This document shows, in pieces, positions 50,177 to 60,537 of a stretch of DNA of 64,000 nt. Both the position numbers and the translations under genes were made by a program. This DNA comes from Epiperipatus broadwayi (Eukaryota > Onychophora > Udeonychophora > Euonychophora > Peripatidae). The DNA lies in NCBI GenBank assembly GCA_028023455.1, contig JAQFVV010012672.1:1-64000 (forward strand), written 5' to 3'. How positions within the stretch are numbered: the first letter of the stretch is position 1; each line of letters opens with the position of its first letter. The notes under the pieces are model-generated. The model ran no database searches, was not told where the DNA came from, and saw nothing but the letters and a program-made list of their open reading frames with translations.

Positions 50177-51478
50177 GGTAGTGTTTTATTCTATTATGTC
50201 AGCTGCTTGATGGCATTGATGCTAAGCAAAAACATACATATAACATTACCGGGTCCACCCCATTCTTTGTGAAAGAATAAAAATCATACAGGTTAACATA
50301 ATTCATTAATTTCCTTAATAACATTTACTTGAACAATTTTACATAAACATACATTATTGCAAATATTCTATTATGTAGAATTCCCTGTGTGGCAACTCCC
50401 CCCCCCCGCAAACTTTATAACTACATCGTGGTGGCAAAAAAATACTGATAATGCTTTAATTACTGAACTGTCTTTTACTTTTTCGTGTCATTTTTGAAAT
50501 AGAAAAATAATTATTTATTAATTTATTTCTTACAATAGCTATCTTTGAAAGATAATGTGTATGGATATTGAATGGCACACCTATTAAGAACAATTCATAA
50601 TTTCCAACTCTATCGAATTTTTTTTTTACTTGTTTTGTTGTTTAAAGGTTAATTAATAAATGTATTCTTTGGACAATTTATTTTGGTCTCTGAATAGAAC
50701 TACGAGAATTTTCACAGTCATACATCCTTTTTTTCAGAAGGCTTAACATAATTCAGATTTCCTTCATCAATTTCTGTAATTCAGTCGAGAACAATTTTAT
50801 GCTACCAAAAATTTAAAACCCACCTTAACTCCAGGTGGCCCCGAAAAGATTCATCTTAGTCCTGCGATGTAGGCCAGAGGGGTATGCCTTTTCAGATCGA
50901 CAAGAATTAAAACTTTATCAATTGACCTACCTTATTGCAAAGATTCTATTACAGCAGAAGCTTCTGTGGCGGCAGTTGGCCAGATTTCAACCTGTCAGTC
51001 ATTTTATTTATCGTGGAGGTGTTCTCGTGAAAACATGCCTTTTTGCGTGAACTTGTCGCAGTCTTGTTCGGACCTACCCTTTCCAATTTCTTTGAAGGTT
51101 CCACATTGAGTAAGGAAGCGTGAAGATGGGTGGACAATTGTTAGGAGATAATAGTAGATGAAATGACTTGGTAGCTAATTCCTTTGACATGCATGGCAGG
51201 CTGAAGTCCAGACATCCTCACACGATACTGTAGCAAACATTGAACTGTGAGCATTGGGATAAAGTGCGTAACACTAAAGCAGGCCCGCCGCCGATAAACT
51301 GCATCTTTTCTATGCTTTATAGCATAGAAATTAATGCCATCGGCGCGCTGGGTGCCATGTTTAAATGGCCTCTTTCTGTGCTTTTGCATAGATATATAGG
51401 TCTAGATAGGCGGTGGCTGTGTAAACAGCATATTTATGTGCTTTTGCACATAAATAGCGACATCATGCGACTGACATA
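50177..51478. other. Insert with a GC-richer half, family unknown
   Basis: The insert breaks the second copy of the AT-rich block. Its right half (about 50820-51478) is clearly less AT-rich than the surroundings. It has small open frames on both strands (50835-51050 plus, 51141-51389 minus) that match no family I recognise. A 10-C run lies at 50398-50407. Its right end carries the three hairpin units at 51284-51465. I cannot tell whether it is a transposon, a captured gene fragment or an RNA gene. Confidence 0.45.
51284..51465 (+). ncRNA. Three consecutive hairpin units, possible structured RNA or transposon end
   Basis: Unit 1: CGCCGAT (51289-51295) pairs with ATCGGCG (51339-51345) and encloses TTTCTATGCT-TTAT-AGCATAGAAA (51307-51330). 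Unit 2: GCCAT/ATGGC (51354-51369) followed by CTGTGC-TTTT-GCATAG (51376-51391). Unit 3: GCTGT-GTAA-ACAGC (51416-51429) followed by ATTTATGTGC-TTTT-GCACATAAAT (51432-51455). The units are spaced about 60-65 bp, have related loops (TTTA/TTTT between TGC and GCA) and are GC-rich only at the outer stems. They could be a transcribed structured RNA or subterminal repeats of a transposon. No match to tRNA, snRNA or ribozyme families that I know. Confidence 0.4.
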
Positions 51479-52589
51479 ATCGGCTAAAGGACCATAAAGC
51501 AATATATATGTATGTATTTGTGTAATGCATGGGTTATTTTGTACAATTATCTCGAAACTAATCTTTAATTTTTCCCCCCTAGAATTAGATTATAAATAGC
51601 TGCTAGTAACATTTCACAAAAAATAAAATTGCAGAATTCAATTTTAATATCTAAATATAAAAATTTTAAAAACAACAAACTAGTTTTTTTTAGCTATTCT
51701 TAATATTTTAATTTTTAGTATATAATCCATGGTGTATTCAATTATCATTTGCAATGAAAAATATTGTGCATAATCATAAATGGATAAATGAAAAAGTTCA
51801 AAATAAAATCCGTTCATAGTATGCAAAATTAAGAAAAAAAAAGCGACATTTAAAGAAAGTCACTTTTAGAATTATCAAATAGGATATTTGTATAGTTATC
51901 TAAACTTAATAGAAAATGTTATATTTATCACTTAAACATGAAATTAGAAGTTATGAAAGATGAACAGGTGTAGATATCACCTACCATTTGGATTTGTAGT
52001 AAAAAAAAAGTCATTTTTAAATTATAAAGATTTAATGATTGTTTATCCAATTGAAATAAATTTTTAATGAACTAAACCAAAGTTTTTCTGGATGCAAAGC
52101 ATTAGATTATATAACATACATTCTACAAATAAATAAAAAAAATCATAATTTATAAATGTAGAAAATCTAAAAAAATATTAACAAATTCTTATTACCAATT
52201 ATTTGGAAAAATTAATACAAGCACCTTCACTTTTGCTACACAAAATCATTTATTGTTCTGAGTGCTTTTAAATATGAATGTAAACCTAAGTACAACATAA
52301 AAAAATTGAGGCCAGATGGTGAAATGAATACATTTAAAAAAACCCAACTTATTAAAAAAAAACTCATGGCTGCATGTAACTTCACCTATATGAAGATTAT
52401 TTATATAAGTTTGCTAGCATCCATTAACACTGAAATAATTAAATTGGTGATAAAAATGCATTGGTAAATATTTTATTAAATTTGTAATACAAATTGAAAT
52501 AACCCAATATATTTTCTTTTATAATTTTAAAAAAAGTTCCTAACTAAATATAAAATAACTATTTAAATTTTCTAAAAAAGATTTAATAA

Positions 52590-52680
52590 GCCAATAAGCT
52601 AATGCACATGCGCTTTGTAGATTATTGGCTTATTAATATTACAGTTTATAAAATCATAGCGCTATATAAAATAAATGTCT
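52590..52680. mobile_element. Tiny foldback insertion with 17-bp direct repeats
   Basis: TAAAAAAGATTTAATAA occurs at 52573-52589 and 52681-52697. The insert begins with a hairpin (TTAATAAGCCAATAA at 52583-52597 against TTATTGGCTTATTAA at 52622-52636, 24-bp loop) and continues with 44 bp of unpaired sequence. Part of the left arm belongs to the target repeat, so the inverted copy includes target DNA. Confidence 0.6.
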
Positions 52681-52861
52681 TAAAAAAGATTTAATAAAAA
52701 ATGAAATATGTTAAAACATATCAAACGCAACTATACAGTACTTAAAATAAATTAGGTATTTTTTTTAAAAAAAAAAGTGTTCAGTCAATCCTTCTCAATA
52801 AAAATAATTTGTTGGCTTTATGGCAGAAACTGTCTCACAAAACAAAGACCATCAATGATTA

Positions 52862-53002
52862 AACAAGCAAAACTCTCCATACAGTAGTGCCACAAATTGA
52901 TTACACTGACTTGCACTGAGTGGCACTACTGCATGAAGTTTTGCCAGTTTTAACAGCTTGAGCAAGCATAAGAAATAATCATGTGATGTTTAGTGATTTA
53001 AT
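52862..53002 (+). mobile_element. Hammerhead-element derivative without the ribozyme (copy E)
   Basis: Arms AGCAAAACTCTCCATACAGTA and GCACTACTGCATGAAGTTTTGC enclose only about 30 bp, so the body with the hammerhead is deleted. The tail GCAAGCATAAGAAA...ATCATGTGATGTTTAGTG is the monomer start. Direct repeats ACCATCAATGATTA (52848-52861) and ACCATCAGTGATTA (53003-53016) flank it. Confidence 0.7.
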
Positions 53003-53472
53003 ACCATCAGTGATTACTTACAGAGAGGGGATCAAACTATCCCTTTGTTGAATCTATCTGTTTAACACAACGTATTATCAAGATTAGATCTAATGGGATA
53101 ATCTGCTTTGTTGAAAATAAATTTTATTACATTTTTATACAGCTCACAAATTATTAATTTCTTAATTCAACACAGCATCAGCAACAATGACACCATTTTG
53201 TTTTGAGCACAATATATATTCTATGACTATACTTGTAAATAAAAGTAGAATATGAAATCATTTATCAAAAAAATTAAACTTGAGATTTAATTCTAAAAAT
53301 GTTTCATTTGATATATTAACAATTTTTTGAAATCAATAAACAAAAGCAATTATTTATTAATTCACATAAATTAATACGCATTTTTTTCTTAGGAAACAAA
53401 ATTTATTCAGTTTACTAAAAAAAAAAAAGAAGAGAAGGGTGAACTATATAAGACAATTTATAAATAACTTAC

Positions 53473-53588
53473 CTGTAAAAAATTGAAAATTTTCATGGCG
53501 AGCAAGAATTTTCTTTACATAATCACCTATAGCTTTTTTAAAAGTTTCAACTCTTTCAGGTTTTGTCTGTTTCAATTTATCTACAAGA
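53473..53588 (-). CDS. TCTP: TCTP, internal exon
   Basis: A 116-bp exon after a T-rich AG acceptor, ending at ACAG|GTAAGTT. It encodes NLVDKLKQTKPERVETFKKA and then the helix leading to KKILARHENFQFFTG, matching the helical hairpin of TCTP and the start of its second signature. The first base completes an Asn codon begun in the exon at 62833, and the last base begins the Gly codon finished at 38797. The helical hairpin is the part of TCTP implicated in tubulin and partner binding in other animals. Confidence 0.95.
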
Positions 53589-55246
53589 CTAAAAAAAAAA
53601 AATTTTTTTTATTAACACTAATTTATTTAATATTTTCTGATGAAAGCTTTATTACACTGCATTATATTCGTATATTTTAATGAAATTTAGCAAAAAAAAC
53701 TTGAAGCAATATACCAAGCAGTAGATTTAGACTACATTAAAGATTCAATGAAATTATTATAATTACATTATAATTTCTGTATAGAAATAAATTTATTGAC
53801 AAAAAAGCATTCAAGGATTATTACAACAATACTTACAAAAATTATACATTAATACATATAATCAATTTTACATTGCTAAGTATAAGATATAATTTAATCT
53901 ATATACATTTGTTGATTAACCAGTCATTTCTTTCAATGGAATGGATTTTCTAAAACAATTTATTGAATTCCAAAATAATTTTAAACTGAAGTCAAAATTT
54001 AGAAACTGATTTCTCGCTGCACAAAAAAAAAGATTCTAATTGATATCCTTTATGGGTAACTGGAAAAAAAATTCAGCATCATATTTGGCAAAAGTAAAAT
54101 TTCAATACTCCTCAAAGTTTTTATCACATTAAATATATAAGTTATATTTAGTTGAATGCTTTTAACAAGTTAAAATTTTGTAAAGTGAGGCCTGCCACAA
54201 CGGAAAAGCAAATAACTAGTAGAATACCTTTTTTCATTAAATTATGGTGCAAAAATACAGAAACGACATTAGAATATCAGATATCTCTGCACATAAAATT
54301 TAGTTATTAATTTAGTTTGCATAACTGTTTTTATCTTTAGTGGTAAAAATGTGTAAACAGTAATAATTTTAGCCATGAGCAATAAAAGCAAAATTTGAAA
54401 AAAAAATTCAGGAAAAATCTTCAATTCTAAAATAAAGCAATTAATTTATTTAGCTTATTTCTTTTCTTTCTCTAGCAATAAAAATGAACATATTTTTGTT
54501 TAAAAGTACTCTCTCATGTGCGTACAAACCATAAAAGCAGAATTTGAAAACTGATCATAAAAAAAAAACCCACAAAAACAAACTACTATAAAAAAAAAAA
54601 AAATAAACGAAAATCTAAATGCTAATCTAGAAATGGCTAAATCAATTAATGCCAATGGTTGAAATAATAGATGTTATAATATGGGCTAATTTTTCAAAGT
54701 ATTTCATTTTTCAATAAAGCATCTGAAGGTTTTGATGCAATATACTTCCATAATAATCTTCAGCAATTTTTTCCATTTTTATTCATGATCCAGAAAAATA
54801 GTATTAAAAAAAAGATCAATATACACCCAGGTCTCATTTTATCAGGATTTTTTTGTATGCGATTCATGTTTCTTCTCAATATCTTTGTATGCGGTTTTCT
54901 TTCAGGCGATAAAAATTATTAGATCAGAAGTCGAGCTCTGATAATGCTCTATTACTTTAAATATTATAAATTTCGCGCTCACATGTCATATTTAAAGTAA
55001 TAGCACTTCCATTTAATAATTTCAATATTTTCAGTGCTTTATAATAGTACTGTAATAGATTTTATGCAATAAAGAAGTTCATAATTCACTTAAAATCAGG
55101 ATTTCCCCATTTTATATACACACATTAAATTTTACAAGGTTATAATGTAAATCTGTTGCATTTTAAGTCACATTCTATTTTTGCTTTTTAAAAAAAGAGT
55201 ACATAATCAATTAATGTCCGCAAGTTTATTTTTAAAAGGCGAATAA

Positions 55247-55440
55247 TAGTGGTGGGCACAATTAAATTTAACAATTAAAAATTAAAATTTGATTTTTAAT
55301 TGTAATTAACAATTTAAAAATTATGTAATGTGATGTAAAACAATGAAATTTGATTTTTAAATGGAATTGAAAATTAAAAAATTAAATACAAAAATAAGAA
55401 TTTTTAATTATTAATTTTAATTAAATTTTGCCCAACAGTG
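55247..55440. mobile_element. hAT-type MITE nested in the Tigger-like element
   Basis: Short inverted ends TAGTGGTGGGCA and TGCCCAACAGTGG enclose a strongly A/T-biased centre of repeated AATTAAAAATT motifs. The GTGGTGGGCA end is common in hAT MITEs. No 8-bp duplication could be fixed with confidence. Confidence 0.5.
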
Positions 55441-55507
55441 GTGAGTAGGTATCTTTTTATTATCATAAGTCTAAGTTATTTTTATTTTAAACTTTTAGTT
55501 TACCCTA

Positions 55508-55750
55508 ATGGAGAGGAAAAAACATCCAAGAAATAGAATTTCTTTGGCAACAAAAATTTCAATTTTAGATCGCTTAACGAAATGGGAAGGATCAACAGCG
55601 ATTGGAAAACATTTTAGCTTGGGCAAGTCCATTATAAGAACAATTAAAAAAATGAAGTCGCCGCTAGTTGTATTTTCTCTCGTGACAAATCTGATGTCTT
55701 GGCCAGTTCACAAACGAACCTGGATATCCTCAAATAGCGATAATGATTAA
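55508..55750 (+). pseudogene. Tigger/pogo transposase, N-terminal HTH fragment
   Basis: 80 codons from ATG. RISLATKISILDRLTKWEGS then KHFSLGKSIIRTIKKMK is the psq/CENP-B-type helix-turn-helix DNA-binding domain of pogo-family transposases (the pattern is basic start, I-x-I-L-x-R-L, then a GKS-x-I-R-x-I-K-K recognition helix). After about residue 52 the sequence no longer matches this domain and reaches a stop at 55748-55750, consistent with an internal deletion. The RNase-H-like DDD catalytic part is absent, so it can at most bind its own ends. Confidence 0.75.
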
Positions 55751-58019
55751 AATACTGTAAATTACGCATAAAAATATATTGTTTTGAATAAAATTAAATA
55801 CTGTAGTTAATAAAAAAAGTTTGTTTTGTATCAATTTTTTTCAAATTTGAAATTTTTTATTAGTCATATTTTATTTCCTTATTTTTTTCTTATGCAAATT
55901 TTAAGGTAATTTTATGTTGTTGCTTTGCTTTTATGCGATTTTTGAAAATTACAGTACGTACCCCCCATTTTTCAAGGTAAGTTAAGTCTATTTTTGTGCG
56001 ATTTCTTTTGTGCGCGTTTTCTGAGGAATCTATCTATCGCATAAAACGAGATCCAGGTGTACTTAACTTTTAATTTGGATTAATTTTGAAAATTATATTT
56101 TGTATTAATCTTTTTTTTTATCATTTTTAAATATAAATATAATATTAGTTAAGTTTTTCACAATTTTTACAAATGTATCTTAGAATTTAGTATGTTGAAG
56201 AATTTTTTTTTTTAAAGTACCTAATTATATACATTTTATAGAGTTCTAAGAAAATTTATTTCTGGCATAAATTAAAAACCATTATATTTCTTAAGTGGTA
56301 AGATTATAACAAAATGTCAAAAATAGATTCTTTTAGTAGGCCTTGCAATCTTTGGAAAAGCAAACAAAAAAAAAAAAAAACCTGTACAAGTCCAAAAAAA
56401 AAAACTAAAACATTCGAATATATCCGCTAATAAAGTGATAATATATTGAACAAAAAAAATCATATATAAAATATATATATACACACACAAAAGCAGTTGT
56501 AAAATAGTAAGATTGATATGCTATAGTGGAGCAGGAAAGATTAAGCAGTATTATTATGGATTGCAGATAAAAATGATAAGAGCTTAAGTTTTTGAAATAG
56601 CATGAGAATAAACAATAAATGGTTGAAAAATAAAAGGATTTCCATATATGGAAAAGCTCATCCAAATGATAAGAATAGATTTCATAGAAATGTTTTAATG
56701 TAAAATGGGATTTGGAACAATATAAAAATTGCACCTTGAAGGCAATATTAATTCAGTTCATAATTTAACGATGACAAAATTGAGGTTACTTTTTAAAAAA
56801 TAAGAGCTGAAAACAAAAATAAATGTATATAGCAATAGATTAATTGATAAATAATATTTATTTTCAAAGCGCAGATGAGACTTGCACTCTCTCGTAAGTT
56901 AATTAATTGATAAAGTAAATTCAAATAATAAACGACAAAATTATTCAAGATTTCTGAAATGCAATATACTAAGTAACAAAGGAAAATTCAGGTTGTAAAA
57001 AATGTGTTGGTAATGATAATGACTAAAATGTCAGAGCAAAAGATAAAAAAGTAAATCTATAAATATACAGAAGGCTTAATTAACAAGTTCAAATTTGGCA
57101 AAAATGGTTAGAAAGAGAATGTAAAGAGATAGATTTGATGTCATATATAATAAACTAAAATAGTTTGGATAAAAAAAAATGTAAAAAATATATAAACAAT
57201 TTATATGCCAGAAATAATATCTATGTTAATTCTACAAAAGATGTGCAAAATAAGATATAAAAACTTATAAATAATATACAGCAATTTCATAAGAAATCTA
57301 AATTCCAGCTAACTTGTTAAAGGTTTTGAGAATTAGCTGATATTTGCAATGCAATCTACAACTCAGGTTGCGATTTCAGAGGGGATGGACAGATGATGCA
57401 ATTAAATATAAGCACAAATATTTGGATAAAAAAAATAATAGAGCAACATTCTTAAGATGTAGAGTTCAAAATGTATATATTAAGAATGTAGCATCATTCC
57501 TGATCTCTTTACAAAAATAAGTATGTTTTGATAATAATGGGATTTAGTATTGGAGATAGTCTTTTTTTACTATACTAGATTTGCTGATGAACTTAATAAA
57601 ATATATAAAACTGATATAATTTACGAGTTTAGGATAAAAAAAAGAATAAGCAATGGAATAATACAAAAATTAAATAACTGCAATGGACCAAAAATAAACA
57701 TTTTATTTATTAAAATATACATTAAACTAGGTATGTGTAATTAGAACAGCCATATTCAACCTTTTTTTAAACTGAGCCACATACATTTGTTTGCTATATC
57801 AAGTGAGCTGCATTGTGCTATATTAGCGGTCGACAACTGGTTGGTATCGCATGAAAAAAAGATCTGACATCTCAATTCGTGTATGTCAAAGGTTGCAGAC
57901 CATTGTACTATATCTTATAATTAACAGATGAATAAAGCAAAAACTTTCACTTAATCCAAATATTAATGCAACTTTTGATCTCAAGATAAACTTTTAACAA
58001 TTTTAGATAAATCAGTTTT

Positions 58020-58205
58020 GAAATTAAATTGAGAGAAACTGTAAACCTCTCGCGCTCATTAGTATCTAACAGCCAATCAGATCGTCCTTTTCTTGTTAAT
58101 TCTGTCTTGTATTTACGATCTGATTGGCTGTTAGATACTAATGAGCGAGGTTTGCAGTTTCTCTCAATTTAATTTCAATAGTTTGTACTTCATAAAATAT
58201 TATTT
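58020..58205. mobile_element. Foldback element with 13-bp direct repeats
   Basis: Arms 58018-58085 and 58115-58178 are inverted copies (differing by a 4-bp indel and single changes) around a 29-bp spacer; the arms include ACAGCCAATCAGATCGT and its complement. ATAAATCAGTTTT flanks the insert (58007-58019 and 58206-58218). The left arm meets its repeat directly, while 27 unpaired bp lie between the right arm and its repeat. Confidence 0.75.
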
Positions 58206-58399
58206 ATAAATCAGTTTTATAAGTACTTCATGCTATTCTTAATATATCAAGGTTATGAATTAGTAAGCTTGTTTCTATATATATTCTTCGCAATTTCATT
58301 TTCGAGTAAGAGAAGTCAAAAAAATATATCAATATGAGCAACATTTGTGCACACCTTTTGACAGTTTTATATTTTTCAGGCACTAATTTCAAAATTCCA

Positions 58400-59722
58400 T
58401 ATAATCATTTCCCTCACTTTTTTCTTTAAAAATGACCTCCAAATTAGTGACATTTTTAAATTCAACAAATAGCCTAATATAATCATGTTCAAATGCAGCT
58501 AATTGTGAAATAGTTGCTATTTCTAATTTGCCATGGATTTTCTATAAGAGATAAACCTTAATATTTTTTAAATATTGAAATCTGCTTTTAAATTCTTTCA
58601 ATAGGGTAGCTAAATAATTTGAAATGATATATATTTCTGAATAAATGTCAGTACCAGCTTGCTTAGCTTTTGCTAATGTTGGGAAATGATGTTCTCTTAG
58701 TAATAAATATTTAGTTTTTTTATAAAATAATTTTATTTTTGCTTTATAAACTAATAATTAAGATCACAAAGTTTTCCTGTTATGTCACATAAAGCTAAAG
58801 TACAACACCATCCACCAGTCAAACTCATCATAAACTTTACTGTTTTCTAGTAATAATAATTCCATGCCGCCATGAAAAAAGCAATCCAAAACTCTCTGCT
58901 TAACCATCGCACCAAAGTATGCTATCATAATTATAATTTATTTCTTCCAAAATATTTTGAAATTTTCTGTGTTCAATTCTTGGGCTCCAATATAATTCAC
59001 ATTTATGACAATTTTCATCACAGCACCTACTTCTTTTATTGGATATATGTGCTCCCAAGTTTTTTTTGGTGAATTAAATTAAAAAATAATGAGATTTATT
59101 AAATTGTATTTTTTTAATAAGGAAACAAATCCCTTTTCTGATTCAATCATTGAAGAACATCCATCAATGCACAAGAAAATCGATTTTTTTTAATTTCAAT
59201 ATTATTATTCTCCAGAAGAGTACTAATATTATCAAGAAAATCATTACTTCTGGTTTGATTCTTCATAGTAAGAAATTTCAAAAATCATGAATTGAATTGA
59301 CAAAAATGGGACATTATGACATTGCTGAAATATCAGTGCTAGAATCAACAATCCAACTAAAATATTTGTAATTTTTATCAGAAATGTTTTGCAATATCTT
59401 CAATGCATATACATAGATAGCATCCAAGATATAGTTTCTTAACTTGTAAGGTTATTTGATTTTTATTATTAAATTCATCAAATATATTGGAAGCATTTAT
59501 GAAACATTCTTTCATAATTTCATATTTCTGCCAAGTATGTAACAAATTTCATACAATGCTTGTGTCACTGCTGCTTCTTGTAAGATTGCCAATGAAATAA
59601 TTGTTGCTGCTGCAAAGATTTCTTGAAGAAAGCTCATTTTTCATTTATTAAAGAGCCATGAGAAAAAGTGTTATATTTTTTTTAAAGTGATACTTTCTCG
59701 ACAAATCAAACACATTGCTCAT
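58400..59722 (-). pseudogene. hAT transposase remnant (ZBED/Charlie type)
   Basis: From ATG at 59722 the translation starts MSNVFDLSRKYHF and, in broken frames, gives AAVTQALYEICYILG and FSWIVDSSTDISAMS. These correspond to the segments A-x-x-x-A-L-Y-E-V-A-Y-x-L and F-S-x-x-L-D-E-S-T-D-V-S of hAT transposases, the latter holding an active-site Asp. Several stops and frameshifts remove function. A BED zinc finger is not visible. Confidence 0.65.
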
Positions 59723-60221
59723 TTTTGTTATTTAATTACTTCATAAAAGTTAGCGTGTTTGCTGCTTATGCAGTTGAAATTAAAATTTCATTTTCATTTC
59801 AAAATTGCAGGAAAAGCAAAAATGAATTATGCGTGTGCCAATACCATCATTCTCTGCGGTTCAAATTCCTTTTTAATATGGTGTATAACATATTAAAATC
59901 GTTCAAAATTTAAAAATTTTATTAATATTTCTAGTTATTTTCTGCTTAATTTATTAGATTGTATGGAGAAAACAAAGGCGTTAATCTTTTAATGGCAAAA
60001 TGGATTCAACATGCTTTGATTTTGCAATTTCAAGGCCTTCAGAGAAAACAAAGGCGTAAATCTCTTAATGGCAAATTATAATTACAAAATGGATTCAACA
60101 TACCTCGAAGATTTTGCAATTTCAAGGCCTTCATCCAGAAAATAAACGTTACATTGTATACAAAAAAAAAAAATCAAGTCAGATGCACATGACCTAATTT
60201 AATACATTTGTATTACAAATG

Positions 60222-60537
60222 TTATATATAGAGCTTGCTATTAAGGCATTGGTAATTTTATATTGCTAAAGCTATTAATATATGGTGTATATGAACTTAG
60301 TTCAGTCCCATATGGCTATTTAAGTTAGAAAGCTGGATTGGAAGACATAAGGATGTCTGAAAATTTCAGATTTTCTACTTAAATAAATAAATAAAGTGCT
60401 GGGCTTGTCCTGGTATTTTTATTCTAATGCTTGAATATCCTAACTTGTCACTGAGGATGCCAGTTGCAGAAAGCGGTCTGGGGTTGGGGATATTCTGCAA
60501 AGCTTATTAAGAACTTATTTGCAAGCTCTATATATAA
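60222..60537 (+). mobile_element. Second type of hammerhead-bearing element
   Basis: TTATATATAGAGCTTGC at 60222-60238 and its exact complement at 60521-60537 bound the insert. Inside are a (AAAT)n tract near 60380 and a hammerhead-like core at 60445-60484. The 3' end (AGCTTATTAAGAACTTATTTGC, then AAGCTCTATATATAA) resembles 5340-5390, so a fragment of the same family exists elsewhere in the window. It differs in sequence from the 15-27 kb family. Confidence 0.5.
60445..60484 (+). ncRNA. Hammerhead-like core, second family
   Basis: CTGAGGA (60451-60457, fits CUGANGA), helix II TGC/GCA with a 5-base loop and a Watson-Crick pair next to the core, GAA (60469-60471), the near-palindromic hexamer AGCGGT, and C at 60478 (GUC triplet). 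Helix I is weak: only CA/TG plus a wobble pair next to the core. Confidence 0.45.

Larger units (their letters stand above)
49770..51800. repeat. Duplicated AT-rich block, second copy (split by an insert)
   Basis: 49770-50176 matches 47600-47990, 51500-51650 matches 48040-48185, and 51640-51800 matches 49550-49760. The block order implies an ancestral tandem duplication of about 0.8 kb in which one copy was later split by the piggyBac-like element and the other by the insert at 50177-51478. Confidence 0.6.
38798..53472 (-). other. TCTP intron, 14.7 kb
   Basis: Bounded by the GTAAGT donor at the 53473 end and TTTATTTTTAG at the 38797 end. It contains the nested PLEs, the duplicated AT block, a piggyBac-like remnant, a GC-richer insert and small foldbacks, each listed. 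About 38.8-41.3 kb and 52.0-52.5 kb are AT-rich with nothing recognised. Confidence 0.85.
54834..56059 (+). mobile_element. Tigger/pogo-like DNA transposon, copy 2 (internally deleted)
   Basis: Terminal repeats CACCCAGGTCTCATTTTAT and ATAAAACGAGATCCAGGTG, flanked by TA (54832-54833 and 56060-56061). Subterminal sequence matches the copy at 20960-21846. It keeps the start of a transposase (55508-55750) but joins it directly to C-terminal and 3' sequence, so the catalytic DDD core is gone and the element is non-autonomous. Confidence 0.85.

Noticed and set aside
56405-56734. 109-codon minus-strand open frame
   Set aside because: Composition (Tyr, Phe, Ser, Ile) is what random AT-rich sequence gives; no motif recognised.
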